DNA of 64,000 nucleotides from an uncultured Chloroflexota bacterium (lineage in GTDB: Bacteria > Chloroflexota > Chloroflexia > Thermomicrobiales > UBA6265): contig CALGSZ010000088.1 in the NCBI GenBank assembly GCA_937901745.1, positions 1-64,000 on the forward strand, in the 5' to 3' direction. Below the pieces are notes generated by a model. That model saw only the letters and a list, made by a program, of their open reading frames with translations, was not told the DNA's origin and did no database searches. This document shows positions 1 to 7,802 of this stretch, in pieces. The translations under genes and the position numbers were made by a program. Every line of letters begins with the position of its first letter. Position 1 is the stretch's first letter.

Positions 1-399
1 CAGATACTCGCGGTCGGCGGGAATCCCCGCGCGGCGACACTCTCCGGGATTCCCGTAAACCGAATCGTGGTCATCGTCCACACGCTGTCGGGCCTCTTGG
101 CTGCCATCGCGGCGATCTTGCTCATGGCCCGGCTGGGATCAGCGCAGCCTTCGATTGGCTCTGACTGGCTCCTGCCGTCGTTCGCTATCCCGATCGTCGG
201 CGGCGTCGCATTGACCGGCGGCAGCGCCTCGATCCTGAACACGGTGCTTGCGACCTTCCTCATCGCCCTGATTGATAATGGTCTCGTCCTGGTCAAGGCA
301 GATCCCTATTGGATCCAATTCTTGCTCGGCACGATCATCCTCGGCGCTGTTGGCCTCAATCGCTTGCGCCTGAAAGCCAACAAAGAGCAGGCATCATGA
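1..399 (+). CDS. ribose-type ABC transporter permease, C-terminal part
   Basis: This is the 3' end of an inner-membrane permease of the RbsC/AraH (CUT2 sugar) family; its start lies before the window. The frame is open from base 1, and the first residues include AVGGNPRAATLSGI, the conserved cytoplasmic loop of this family (ribose permeases have a GGN-x-AA-x-LSGI pattern). Three or four hydrophobic segments follow, then a short basic tail. The stop codon overlaps the start of the next gene, an RbsA-type ATPase, in an ATGA arrangement, so the two are translationally coupled. The substrate cannot be read from this fragment. Confidence 0.9.
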   Translation, partial: QILAVGGNPRAATLSGIPVNRIVVIVHTLSGLLAAIAAILLMARLGSAQPSIGSDWLLPSFAIPIVGGVALTGGSASILNTVLATFLIALIDNGLVLVKADPYWIQFLLGTIILGAVGLNRLRLKANKEQAS

Positions 400-2027
400 C
401 AGAAGTAACCAGCGCGGCGACTACTCGACAGAGCAGCGAGACAACGACCAGCGTCACGCCAGCGCTCGAGCTGCGCGGCATCAGCAAAGCGTTCCCGGGC
501 GTCCAGGCGCTCGATCATGTTGACCTCGTGCTGAGGCACGGCGAGATCCATGCGCTGGTGGGAGAAAACGGCGCCGGCAAGAGTACGCTCCTCAAGATCA
601 TCACCGGCGTGTATCAGCCCGATGAGGGGACGATTCGCGTCAACGGGCAGGAGGTGCGCTTCGGATCGCCGCGAGACGCGCTGCGTGCCGGCATCGGAGC
701 GGTGCATCAGGAGCGCAACCTCATCCCGAAGTTCAGCGTGGCGGAGAACATCACGCTGGAGCAGCCTCCGGTCCGCGGTTGGCAATTCCTCGATCAGGAC
801 AAGATGGTCGAGGAGGCGCGGCGGTGGCTCGAAGCGATTCAACTCCCCCTCGATCCGCTCACTCCGGTCGAGCGACTGAGCGTGGCGCAGATGCAGCTCG
901 TGGAGATCGCCAAGGCTCTCTCGCTGCAGAGCCGAATCCTTCTGCTCGACGAGCCGACCGCCTCCATCACGCCTCACGAAACAGAGGTCCTGTTCAGCAT
1001 CCTCCGCCGCTTGCGAGATGAAGGCGTCGCGATCCTCTTTGTCAGCCACAAGCTCGAAGAAATCTTTGCGCTCTGCGATCGCGTGACGGTCCTGCGAGAT
1101 GGCCGGCTGGCCGCGTTCGATACCGACCTCGCCACCCTCGACCGCGACCGGCTGGTCACGCTCATGATTGGCCGCGCCGAGCAGATTCGCGAGCTCTCCG
1201 CGAAGTCAGTCGATCGAAGCCGACCGCTCCTCGAAGTTCGTGGTCTCCGCGCCAGCACCGGCGCGCAGGACATCTCCTTCACGCTCTATCCCGGCGAAAT
1301 CGTTGGACTTTATGGCTTGGTCGGCGCGGGGAGAAGTGAGCTCGCGAAAGCCCTTGTTGGCGAAGGGAAGATTCTATCTGGCGAGATTCGGCTCGATGGG
1401 CAACCAGTCCACATTCGCGCGCCCCGGGAGGCCTTGGAGCGATACCGCATCGGATACGTCAGCGAGAATCGCCAGCTCGAAGGGTTGATCCTCACGCATT
1501 CGGTGCAGTCGAACGTTGCCGTAACGGTCTGGAGAAGACTCAAGAACGCGCTCGGCTGGATAAGCGCGCAACGCGAGCGGACAACGGTGTCGCCGTTTGT
1601 CGAGCGGTTGCAGGTCAAGACTCCCTCGCTTGCTCAAGCGGTAGGGAACTTGAGCGGAGGCAACCAGCAAAAGGTGAGCCTTGCCAAGTGGCTGGCCGCG
1701 GACACTCGCTTGCTGATCATTGACGAGCCAACGGTCGGCATCGACGTCAAGACGAAGCATGAGCTGCATGAGCTGATTTGGGATCTCGCAAGCCAGGGGC
1801 TCGGCATCCTCCTCATTAGCAGCGACATGCCGGAGATGATCCGGTTGGCCGACCGCATTCTGGTGATGAAAGAGCACCAGATCGTGGGCGAGGTCGCAAA
1901 CTCCCGCCGCTATGACGAGGTCAGCGAAGCGATCATGCGCCATATCCACGCTGACGATGCATCCGGCGCCACTCTGCCGGTTGCCGAGGACCGCCAGTCG
2001 AGCGCGGCTCATCACGTTCCAGTCTGA
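396..2027 (+). CDS. ribose-type ABC transporter ATP-binding protein (RbsA family)
   Basis: 543-residue double ATPase that powers a CUT2 sugar importer together with the permease just upstream. The ATG at 396 overlaps the permease stop (ATGA), which decides the start; an in-frame extension back to 309 lies inside the permease gene. The first nucleotide-binding domain has a full Walker A (GENGAGKST), a signature region around LSVAQMQLVEIAKAL and Walker B ILLLDEPTA. The second has the degenerate Walker A typical of the family (GLVGAGRSEL), a normal signature (LSGGNQQKVSLAKWL) and Walker B LLIIDEPTVG. Length is slightly above the usual 500 residues because of extra N- and C-terminal tails. Confidence 0.93.
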   Translation: MTEVTSAATTRQSSETTTSVTPALELRGISKAFPGVQALDHVDLVLRHGEIHALVGENGAGKSTLLKIITGVYQPDEGTIRVNGQEVRFGSPRDALRAGIGAVHQERNLIPKFSVAENITLEQPPVRGWQFLDQDKMVEEARRWLEAIQLPLDPLTPVERLSVAQMQLVEIAKALSLQSRILLLDEPTASITPHETEVLFSILRRLRDEGVAILFVSHKLEEIFALCDRVTVLRDGRLAAFDTDLATLDRDRLVTLMIGRAEQIRELSAKSVDRSRPLLEVRGLRASTGAQDISFTLYPGEIVGLYGLVGAGRSELAKALVGEGKILSGEIRLDGQPVHIRAPREALERYRIGYVSENRQLEGLILTHSVQSNVAVTVWRRLKNALGWISAQRERTTVSPFVERLQVKTPSLAQAVGNLSGGNQQKVSLAKWLAADTRLLIIDEPTVGIDVKTKHELHELIWDLASQGLGILLISSDMPEMIRLADRILVMKEHQIVGEVANSRRYDEVSEAIMRHIHADDASGATLPVAEDRQSSAAHHVPV

Positions 2028-2057
2028 CGAGCGGCGCTGCAGGATTCGGAGATTCCG

Positions 2058-3287
2058 GTGACACGCACGCTGACCATCGCCGTCGTCGGCGGCCCCATGT
2101 ATGACCGGCTGTATGAAGAACAGCTGCCGCGCTTTACCGCGGAAACCGGGATCGAGGTCAGCATCGGCGCTCACCTGATCCATGCCGACTTGAACGCTCA
2201 CCTGGCAACGGCGCTTCCCCAGGGGTCGCCGCGCTACGATCTCATCAGCACGCACACCAAGTACGCGCCCTCGCAAGCGCGTTGGCTGCTTCCGCTCGAT
2301 GAGCTCCTCCCGCCCGACTACCTGACCGACTTCGCGCCAGCGATGGTCGAGCAGGCTCGGGTTGCTGGCCAGCTTCTCGGCGTGCCGCGCAATATCGACA
2401 CCCGATTGCTCCACTACCGAGCGGATCTCTTCAGCGATTCCCAGGAGCGCCAATCGTTCCAGGAACGTTTTGGTTACGAGTTACGACCTCCGGCAATATG
2501 GGATGAGTTCGTTGATATCGCGCGGCATTTCACGCGACCGCCCGAGCTGTTTGGGTTTGCGTTCCCTGGTATGTCATCCGGGTTGTGGGGCACGTTCTAC
2601 GAGCTGACGAAGATGTTCGGCGGGGACTTCTTCGGCCCCGATCATCGCGCGGCGTTTCATTCGCCAGCCGGCACCCGGGCACTGACGTTGCTGCGCGACC
2701 TGTACAGCACTTGGCGCGTCACTCCGCCCGACCTTCCCACTTGGCAATTCGACGCGGTGTCCAGCGCGTTCGATGAAGGCCGCGTGGCGATGATTGCCGA
2801 TTGGCCCGCGACCTATGCCGGCCACGTCAACGCCCTGGGCGACCGGCTCGCCATCGCGCCGTATCCTCAAGGGCCGGCGGGACGCTTCGTCTACTCGGGC
2901 GGCTTTACGTGGGCGATCCCGCACAACACCTCAGACGTCGAAACCGCGCTGAAGCTGCTCATGTTCCTCGCCAGCCCGCAAAGCCAGGAGCTTGAAGCCC
3001 GGCAAGGCGCCTACGTGCCGAGACGGTCCGTGCAGCGACAGATCGCGGCGGAGAGCGCGGCTGGGTCGCGCGAGCGGTATCGCCTCGATCTCCTCGATGA
3101 GACGGTGGAGAAGCATCTCCTTATTCCGCCTCGCCTTGCTCGCTATCCCGCGATCGAGGACGCCGTCTGGCCGCTCCTGCAGGCGGGCTTTACCGGCAAG
3201 CTGCCCGTGAGCGAGGCGCTGGCATCCGCGGAGCGCGCGATGAACGCGATCCTGGACGAGGCGGAAGAGACACAGAACCCCGGCTGA
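2058..3287 (+). CDS. extracellular solute-binding protein-like protein without signal peptide
   Basis: 409-residue protein of the SBP_bac_1 (family 1) binding-protein fold: the N-terminus LTIAVVGGPMYDRL and a hinge-like YDLIS segment are followed by an aromatic-rich second lobe and a C-terminal helical part. The GTG start has a GGAG 6 bases upstream. No signal peptide, lipobox or Tat motif is present and no upstream in-frame start could supply one. Family-1 binding proteins usually partner MalF/MalG-type permeases, yet this gene follows an RbsA/RbsC pair by 30 bases. It may be a cytoplasmic sensor or a detached binding protein; its role is unproven. Confidence 0.7.
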   Translation: MTRTLTIAVVGGPMYDRLYEEQLPRFTAETGIEVSIGAHLIHADLNAHLATALPQGSPRYDLISTHTKYAPSQARWLLPLDELLPPDYLTDFAPAMVEQARVAGQLLGVPRNIDTRLLHYRADLFSDSQERQSFQERFGYELRPPAIWDEFVDIARHFTRPPELFGFAFPGMSSGLWGTFYELTKMFGGDFFGPDHRAAFHSPAGTRALTLLRDLYSTWRVTPPDLPTWQFDAVSSAFDEGRVAMIADWPATYAGHVNALGDRLAIAPYPQGPAGRFVYSGGFTWAIPHNTSDVETALKLLMFLASPQSQELEARQGAYVPRRSVQRQIAAESAAGSRERYRLDLLDETVEKHLLIPPRLARYPAIEDAVWPLLQAGFTGKLPVSEALASAERAMNAILDEAEETQNPG

Positions 3288-3417
3288 TCGTGCACTGGAC
3301 GGCGCGGACTGGCTACAGTCCTCAGCGTGTCTCGGCTTCCAGACCAACGGGACTTGCGCTCCGGCCCATCCTCAATCATGCTCCTGCTAACATGACCGCA
3401 TTGCGCGTTGGAGCCGC

Positions 3418-5424
3418 ATGCGGCAGGGAGCAGAAACACGCATGGTCCGCGACCTCTTACGCCTGCGCCGTCGCGAGCGCCCGCAAGGAGCAGACGGCGC
3501 CATCCTGACGAAGACGCAGCATGAGCTTCTGGAGACGGAGCTGGCGCTGCTCGAGCGCCTGGCGACGATTCTGGAAGCCTATCCGGCCGCGCCAGAAGAC
3601 CTCGAGCAGATCGAGGACGCGGCCGAGCAGCTGACGTCGCTCTTCTTGCTCGTCATCGTCGGCGAGTTCAACTCCGGGAAGTCCGCGTTCATCAATGCCT
3701 TGGTGGGCAGCGATGTGATGCCGGAGGGCGTCACGCCGACCACCTCGGTCATCAACCTGCTCCGCTACGGCGAGACCGTTACCGAGAAAATGCTCGAGAA
3801 CGGCATGATCGAGCGGACATTCCCAGCGCCGTTCCTCGATGAGATCACGATTGTCGATACACCCGGCACCAACGCGATCATTCGCGAGCACGAGGAGCTG
3901 ACGCAGCGGTTCGTGCCCCGCTCTGATCTCGTCCTCTTCGTCACCTCCGCCGACCGCCCCTTCACGGAGAGCGAGCGGCTGTTCATGGAGGAGATCCGGG
4001 AATGGGGCAAGAAGATCGTCATCATCATCAATAAGATCGATCTCATCCGCGACGAGGAAGACGTTCAGAAGATCGTCGCCTTCGTCCGCGACAACATTAC
4101 CCGCCTCCTCGGGTTCCAGCCTGAGGTTTTCCCGGTATCCGCCTTGCTGGCACAGCAGGCAAAGGCCCTCGGCGACAAGAACCCGCCCGAGCGAGAACGT
4201 CTCTGGCGCGCCTCCCGCTTCGAGGACCTCGAGCGGTTCATCTTCTCGACGCTCGATGAGGAAGGTCGCATCCGCCTGAAGCTCCTCTCGCCCCTCGGCT
4301 CCGCCGAGCACTTGACCGATCGCTACCTGGCGGCCACGACGGAGCGGCTCAAAGTCCTCGAAGAGGACGTCCGCACGATCGAGACGATCGAGCGGCAGCT
4401 TGCCCTCTACCGGGACGACATGCGCCGGCAATTCGAGTATCACCTGACGCGGGTCGAGAACATCATCATGGGGATGGTCGCCCGCGGCGATGAGTTCTTT
4501 GAAGAGACGATCCGCATTGGCCGCGTCTTCGACCTACTCAACTCGGACAAGATCCGCAGCGAGTTCGAGCGCAAAGTGGTCGCCGACACCGAGCGCCGGA
4601 TCGACGACACAATCAACGAGCTGATCGACTGGATGGTCGAGCAGGACCTGCGGACTTGGGAGGCGGTCAACGATTACATCGATCGGCGGCGGCTCTCCCA
4701 ATACGAAGAGCAGATCATCGGCGAAGTCGGCGGGCAGTTCCGGTATGACCGTAAAGCACTGATCGAATCGGTCTCCCGCCGGGCACGCGAGGAGGTCGAG
4801 CGGTACGACCCGGATCGGGCGGCGCATGAGCTCTCGGTCTCCGTCCGCAGCGCGGTGGCGCAGGTCGCGGTGGCGCAGGCCGGCGCGGTGGGTCTCGGCG
4901 CGCTGGTCGTCGCTGCCGCGTCGACGGTTGCGGTGGACGTGACCGGAATTCTCGCCGCCTCGCTCGTGGCCGGCCTCGGCTTGTTCATCCTGCCGCGCAA
5001 GCGCCGCCAAACCCGCCAGGAGTTCCGCCGCCGCTCGGAGGAGCTACAGGAGCGGTTGATGGCGGTGATGAGCGAGCAGTTCGAGCACGAGCTGGCGCGC
5101 TCGATCCAGCGCATCGAGGATGCGGTCGCGCCGTACACGCGCTTCGTCCGCGACCAGCAAGCCAAGCTCACCCAGGTCGAGTCGGATCTGAACGAGGTCC
5201 AGGGCGAGCTTCGCGCTCTGCGTTATCGCATCGGCGACCCGGAGGCGGCGACGCCGCGCTCGCTCCCGTCAGGCCGCTACGACGCGACGAACCGTGAACC
5301 GGAAGCCCTGCCGGCTCCCGAGACGACAGCGATTGCGCCCGGTCCCGTCGCGACACCCGCGACAGATGCCGGCTCATCCTCGACTGAGGAGGACGACCGT
5401 CGCGGCGAGACGCGGAAGGACTGA
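3418..5424 (+). CDS. bacterial dynamin-like GTPase
   Basis: 668-residue membrane-remodelling GTPase of the dynamin family. G1 is GEFNSGKSA (about residues 82-90), the G2 Thr lies in TPTTS, G3 is DTPG (about 147), and G4 is NKID (about 205). A long helical stalk follows, then a hydrophobic hairpin of two segments (around residues 480-525) ending in a basic RKRR cluster, which would insert into the membrane, and a further coiled-coil stretch. The tail is acidic and low-complexity. ATG 3418 has GGAG 4 bases upstream and ATG 3442 has GGGAG 11 bases upstream, so the start is uncertain by 8 codons. Bacterial relatives act in membrane repair, fission or phage tolerance; the role here is unknown. Confidence 0.88.
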   Translation: MRQGAETRMVRDLLRLRRRERPQGADGAILTKTQHELLETELALLERLATILEAYPAAPEDLEQIEDAAEQLTSLFLLVIVGEFNSGKSAFINALVGSDVMPEGVTPTTSVINLLRYGETVTEKMLENGMIERTFPAPFLDEITIVDTPGTNAIIREHEELTQRFVPRSDLVLFVTSADRPFTESERLFMEEIREWGKKIVIIINKIDLIRDEEDVQKIVAFVRDNITRLLGFQPEVFPVSALLAQQAKALGDKNPPERERLWRASRFEDLERFIFSTLDEEGRIRLKLLSPLGSAEHLTDRYLAATTERLKVLEEDVRTIETIERQLALYRDDMRRQFEYHLTRVENIIMGMVARGDEFFEETIRIGRVFDLLNSDKIRSEFERKVVADTERRIDDTINELIDWMVEQDLRTWEAVNDYIDRRRLSQYEEQIIGEVGGQFRYDRKALIESVSRRAREEVERYDPDRAAHELSVSVRSAVAQVAVAQAGAVGLGALVVAAASTVAVDVTGILAASLVAGLGLFILPRKRRQTRQEFRRRSEELQERLMAVMSEQFEHELARSIQRIEDAVAPYTRFVRDQQAKLTQVESDLNEVQGELRALRYRIGDPEAATPRSLPSGRYDATNREPEALPAPETTAIAPGPVATPATDAGSSSTEEDDRRGETRKD

Positions 5425-5502
5425 TCGTTCGGCCGCAATCCGATGTAGCGTTTGCCCAGCCCGCCACGCTTTGCCCGAACAAGGCCGCTTTCGAGGAAAC
5501 GA

Positions 5503-5537
5503 AATGGCGCCCCGCTTCGCGAGCGATGGGCGCCATT
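5503..5537. terminator. bidirectional hairpin terminator between convergent genes
   Basis: A perfect 10-bp inverted repeat (AATGGCGCCC and GGGCGCCATT), whose inner bases can extend the stem by CGCT/AGCG, lies between the dynamin-like gene and the converging DUF305 gene. There is no long T tract on either side, so termination is inferred from position and stem strength. Confidence 0.6.
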
Positions 5538-5582
5538 CTTCGAAACGAACGTGGGCGTCCGACCTATCGAGCCGGCGTAGCC

Positions 5583-6266
5583 TCAGTGGTGAGGCTGCTG
5601 CTCGGTGGAGCCGTCGTAGGTGACGCCGCGCTCGGCCAGCATCTCCCGCATCCGCTCAATCTCGAGACTCTGGGTCCGGATCACGCCCTCGGCGAAGAGG
5701 CGTACTTCTTTGCGATCCGACCGCTCGAGGATCGCTTCAGCCATCGGCAGCGCCCCTTCGTGGTGACGGATCATCAGCTGCAGGAAGAGAATCTCCGCCT
5801 CCGGGGTGGGTAAGCTGTCGAGCTGGTTTAGCGCTTCCTGGCTCGCCATCCCCGGCATTGGCCCGTCGTGCCCCATCCAGGCCATCGGCTCATCGTCGCC
5901 AGCGAGCGAAGCTCCCCAGGCTTCGAGCCAGCCGTTGAGCTGGCCGATCTGCGCCTGCTGGGTCAGAATGATGTCCGTTGCCAGGCTGCGGAGCGCGGGA
6001 TCCTCCGTGCGATCGCGGATCTTCAGGGCCATCAGCACCGCTTGGGCGTGGTGCGTCTCCATATCGCGGGCAAATCCGGCCTCGGCCGAGGAGTTGCCAG
6101 GCGGCCGGTCTCGCAGGTACATGGCGACCGCGGCGATGGCGAGCGCGAGCGCGACGATCGCCAGCAGGGCAGCCACCGCAACGGAGTACGGCACGCCGGC
6201 TATGACACCGGACTCTCGCCGCTCGCTTTCTTCACCGACCGTTGCTGCCGAAACCGAGCTCATCAT
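5583..6266 (-). CDS. DUF305 family membrane-anchored protein
   Basis: 227 residues. One transmembrane helix at about 27-50 anchors a DUF305 domain (CopM-like, ferritin-like helical bundle) outside the cell. Both family signatures are present: DMETHHAQAV near residue 68 and MIRHHEGALPMAE in the second half, with Met and His spread along the helices. DUF305 proteins are often linked to copper or silver handling. It is the last gene of a minus-strand run after a metal-dependent DtxR regulator and the PCYCGC lipoprotein, which fits a metal or redox role. The C-terminus ends in HH. Confidence 0.85.
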   Translation of the reverse strand: MMSSVSAATVGEESERRESGVIAGVPYSVAVAALLAIVALALAIAAVAMYLRDRPPGNSSAEAGFARDMETHHAQAVLMALKIRDRTEDPALRSLATDIILTQQAQIGQLNGWLEAWGASLAGDDEPMAWMGHDGPMPGMASQEALNQLDSLPTPEAEILFLQLMIRHHEGALPMAEAILERSDRKEVRLFAEGVIRTQSLEIERMREMLAERGVTYDGSTEQQPHH

Positions 6267-6341
6267 GATGATTCCGCGTGTCCCCTTTCGACGCCAAATC
6301 GTCCTATCGCGGGGCGCTGCTGGCCCTCTGGGCGCCGCACG

Positions 6342-6842
6342 CTACGTGCCAGGTGGTGGCAATGGCGTATCGGTCGCCGGGCCGGCGCCGCTCCACTCCC
6401 GATCGATGTACTCCCGGATGTCGCGCAACGACCATCCCTCGGAGCGTAGGCGCATCACGTCACGCGTGACGCCGATGCAGACCCCTCAGCCAAAGCTCAT
6501 CGGATCGAGCAGTACGGAGCCGTCCGAGCGCACCTCGCGCACATAGCAATCGTAATTCGAGGTGTGCCCCTGCGCGCCACACCCGCAGAAGCAGGGCATG
6601 TAGCGTAGCTCGTCCGGATGCGCGACCGCGTATCGGTACGCCTCTTGGATTTCTGGATCGACGAAATCGAAGATGTCCGGCCAGCGCCCCTCGGCAGGCC
6701 AAGCCAGGAGCGAATCGCTTTCACCGGGCGATTTCGATATCCCACACCCGGCGACGAAGAGCATCGGCGTGATGGCGGCGATTCCGATTGCCCGCCGCCG
6801 GGTGAGCCGCGTTGTCAACGCGGTGCCTGCTCGTACGCCCAT
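6342..6842 (-). CDS. PCYCGC-motif lipoprotein, candidate selenoprotein read through TGA
   Basis: A conventional reading stops at TGA 6486-6488 after 118 residues, but the frame stays open to TAG at 6342, giving 166 residues with the TGA as residue 119. Signal: a twin-arginine-like RRR and a lipobox ending VAGC (lipid Cys 33). The family motif PCFCGC is at 83-88 and GHTSNYDC follows. The TGA falls in FG-[TGA]-GVC, where the PCYCGC family, as I recall it, has a Cys-x-x-Cys pair, so the motif would be U-x-x-C (U119, C122). The sequence after the TGA is a good family C-terminus (DVMRLRSEGWSLRDIREYID). A SECIS-like hairpin follows the TGA. AAGGAG lies 7 bases before the ATG. Alternatives: a nonsense mutation or a sequencing error. 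Confidence 0.72.
6449..6473 (-). promoter_or_regulatory. putative bacterial SECIS element
   Basis: Starting 13 bases after the in-frame TGA, the mRNA reads GGCG-UCAC-GCGUGAC, then GUGA-UG-CGCC. This folds as GGCG/CGCC plus UCAC/GUGA with a 2-base UG bulge and a 7-base apical loop. The loop begins with G and sits 21-27 bases after the UGA. The spacing, the short upper stem and the G at the loop start fit the usual bacterial SECIS description. An alternative fold of the same bases is a 5-bp palindromic stem with a CGCG loop. Confidence 0.55.
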
Positions 6843-6862
6843 CTCTTGGCTCCTTAGATACC

Positions 6863-6905
6863 GAGAGGATCTGCCGCGGTCCCGTCACCCGCGACAGATC
6901 CTCTC
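6863..6905 (-). promoter_or_regulatory. strong hairpin between the DtxR gene and the PCYCGC gene
   Basis: GAGAGGATCTG and CAGATCCTCTC form an 11-bp perfect inverted repeat, and after one mismatch CGCGG/CCGCG adds 5 bp around an 8-base loop. On the minus strand it is followed directly by the TCTAAGGAG ribosome-binding region and not by a T tract. It could therefore be a leader hairpin of the lipoprotein mRNA, a processing or stabilising element, or an attenuator. Confidence 0.45.
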
Positions 6906-6997
6906 ACTGGCCTCAGGGTGCCAGCGCGACAGTCACAGGAGCATCACAAGAGGAGAGAGACGCGTAACAACAACGTAAAAGGTGGGAGGAGAGTCAA

Positions 6998-7735
6998 TCA
7001 GCGGCCCGGCGAGGACTCGGTGGGAGCGACCCGATCGACGCTGACAGCGGATGCCAGCGAGCGGCTGATCAGATGCTCGGTCTCCTCGATCCGCACGCGC
7101 AGCGGTCCGTCGAACGGCAGGATCTCGACCAACGTCAGCGCCGCCCCTGGGTAGAGGCCCAGCTCGCCGAGGTAGCGCAGCCGCTCGGGATCGCGGTCGG
7201 AGACGCGCGCGACGCGGGCGCTTTCGCCAGGCTCGAGCTCCGCCAGCGGGACGGCGGTTACAACGTCAATCGTCCCCTCGCGGCTCGGAATCGGGTCCCC
7301 GTGCGGATCGCGCTTCGGATAGCCGAGCGCCGAGTCCATCCGCGCCTCCAGCTCATCGGAGACGTGATGCTCCAGGCGCTCCGCCTCCTCATGCACTTGG
7401 TGCCAGGCGTATCCGAGCGCCTCCGCCAGGTACAGCTCCAAGAGCCGGTGATGGCGCAAGACCTCCAGCGCGATCTTCTCCCCCGCCGGGGTCAGCTCGA
7501 CACCGTGATAGCGCGTGTGCCGCACGAGCCGCAGGTCATGCAGCCGCTTGGCCATGTTCGTTACCGACGGACCGGAGACGCCGAGTTCTTCGGCGAGGCG
7601 CTGCGTCGTCACTGGCCCGCCAGCTTCGCGCAGGCGCCAAACGGCCTTCAGGTAGTCCTCCATCGCGTGGGTGACCTGTGGCTCGCCAGACTCCTGCGTC
7701 CGATCGGATTGGCGAGGATTTGCTGATCTGCTCAT
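6998..7735 (-). CDS. DtxR/MntR family metal-dependent transcriptional regulator
   Basis: 245-residue repressor. It has an N-terminal winged helix (MEDYLKAVWRL, then SGPSVTNMAKRL as recognition helix), a metal-binding dimerisation domain with the HHRLLELYLAEALG segment and HEEAERLEHHVSD ligand region, and a C-terminal FeoA/SH3-like domain (GLYPGAALTLVE). Family members sense Mn or Fe and repress uptake genes. It stands between two PH-domain genes upstream and the PCYCGC and DUF305 genes downstream on the same strand, so it may control the metal and redox genes of this run. A shorter start at Met 25 is possible. Confidence 0.9.
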   Translation of the reverse strand: MSRSANPRQSDRTQESGEPQVTHAMEDYLKAVWRLREAGGPVTTQRLAEELGVSGPSVTNMAKRLHDLRLVRHTRYHGVELTPAGEKIALEVLRHHRLLELYLAEALGYAWHQVHEEAERLEHHVSDELEARMDSALGYPKRDPHGDPIPSREGTIDVVTAVPLAELEPGESARVARVSDRDPERLRYLGELGLYPGAALTLVEILPFDGPLRVRIEETEHLISRSLASAVSVDRVAPTESSPGR

Positions 7736-7802
7736 GGGAGCGAACGCTCCGCTCCTCCATTCATCATGTCGCTACGTTCCAGGAGGCGCTCCACGCTCGC
7801 TC

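Noticed and set aside
6486..6488. Reading the TGA as the normal end of a 118-residue lipoprotein
   Set aside because: The codons after it continue the family pattern and the gap to the next gene becomes normal only with read-through. Kept as an alternative, not as the main call.
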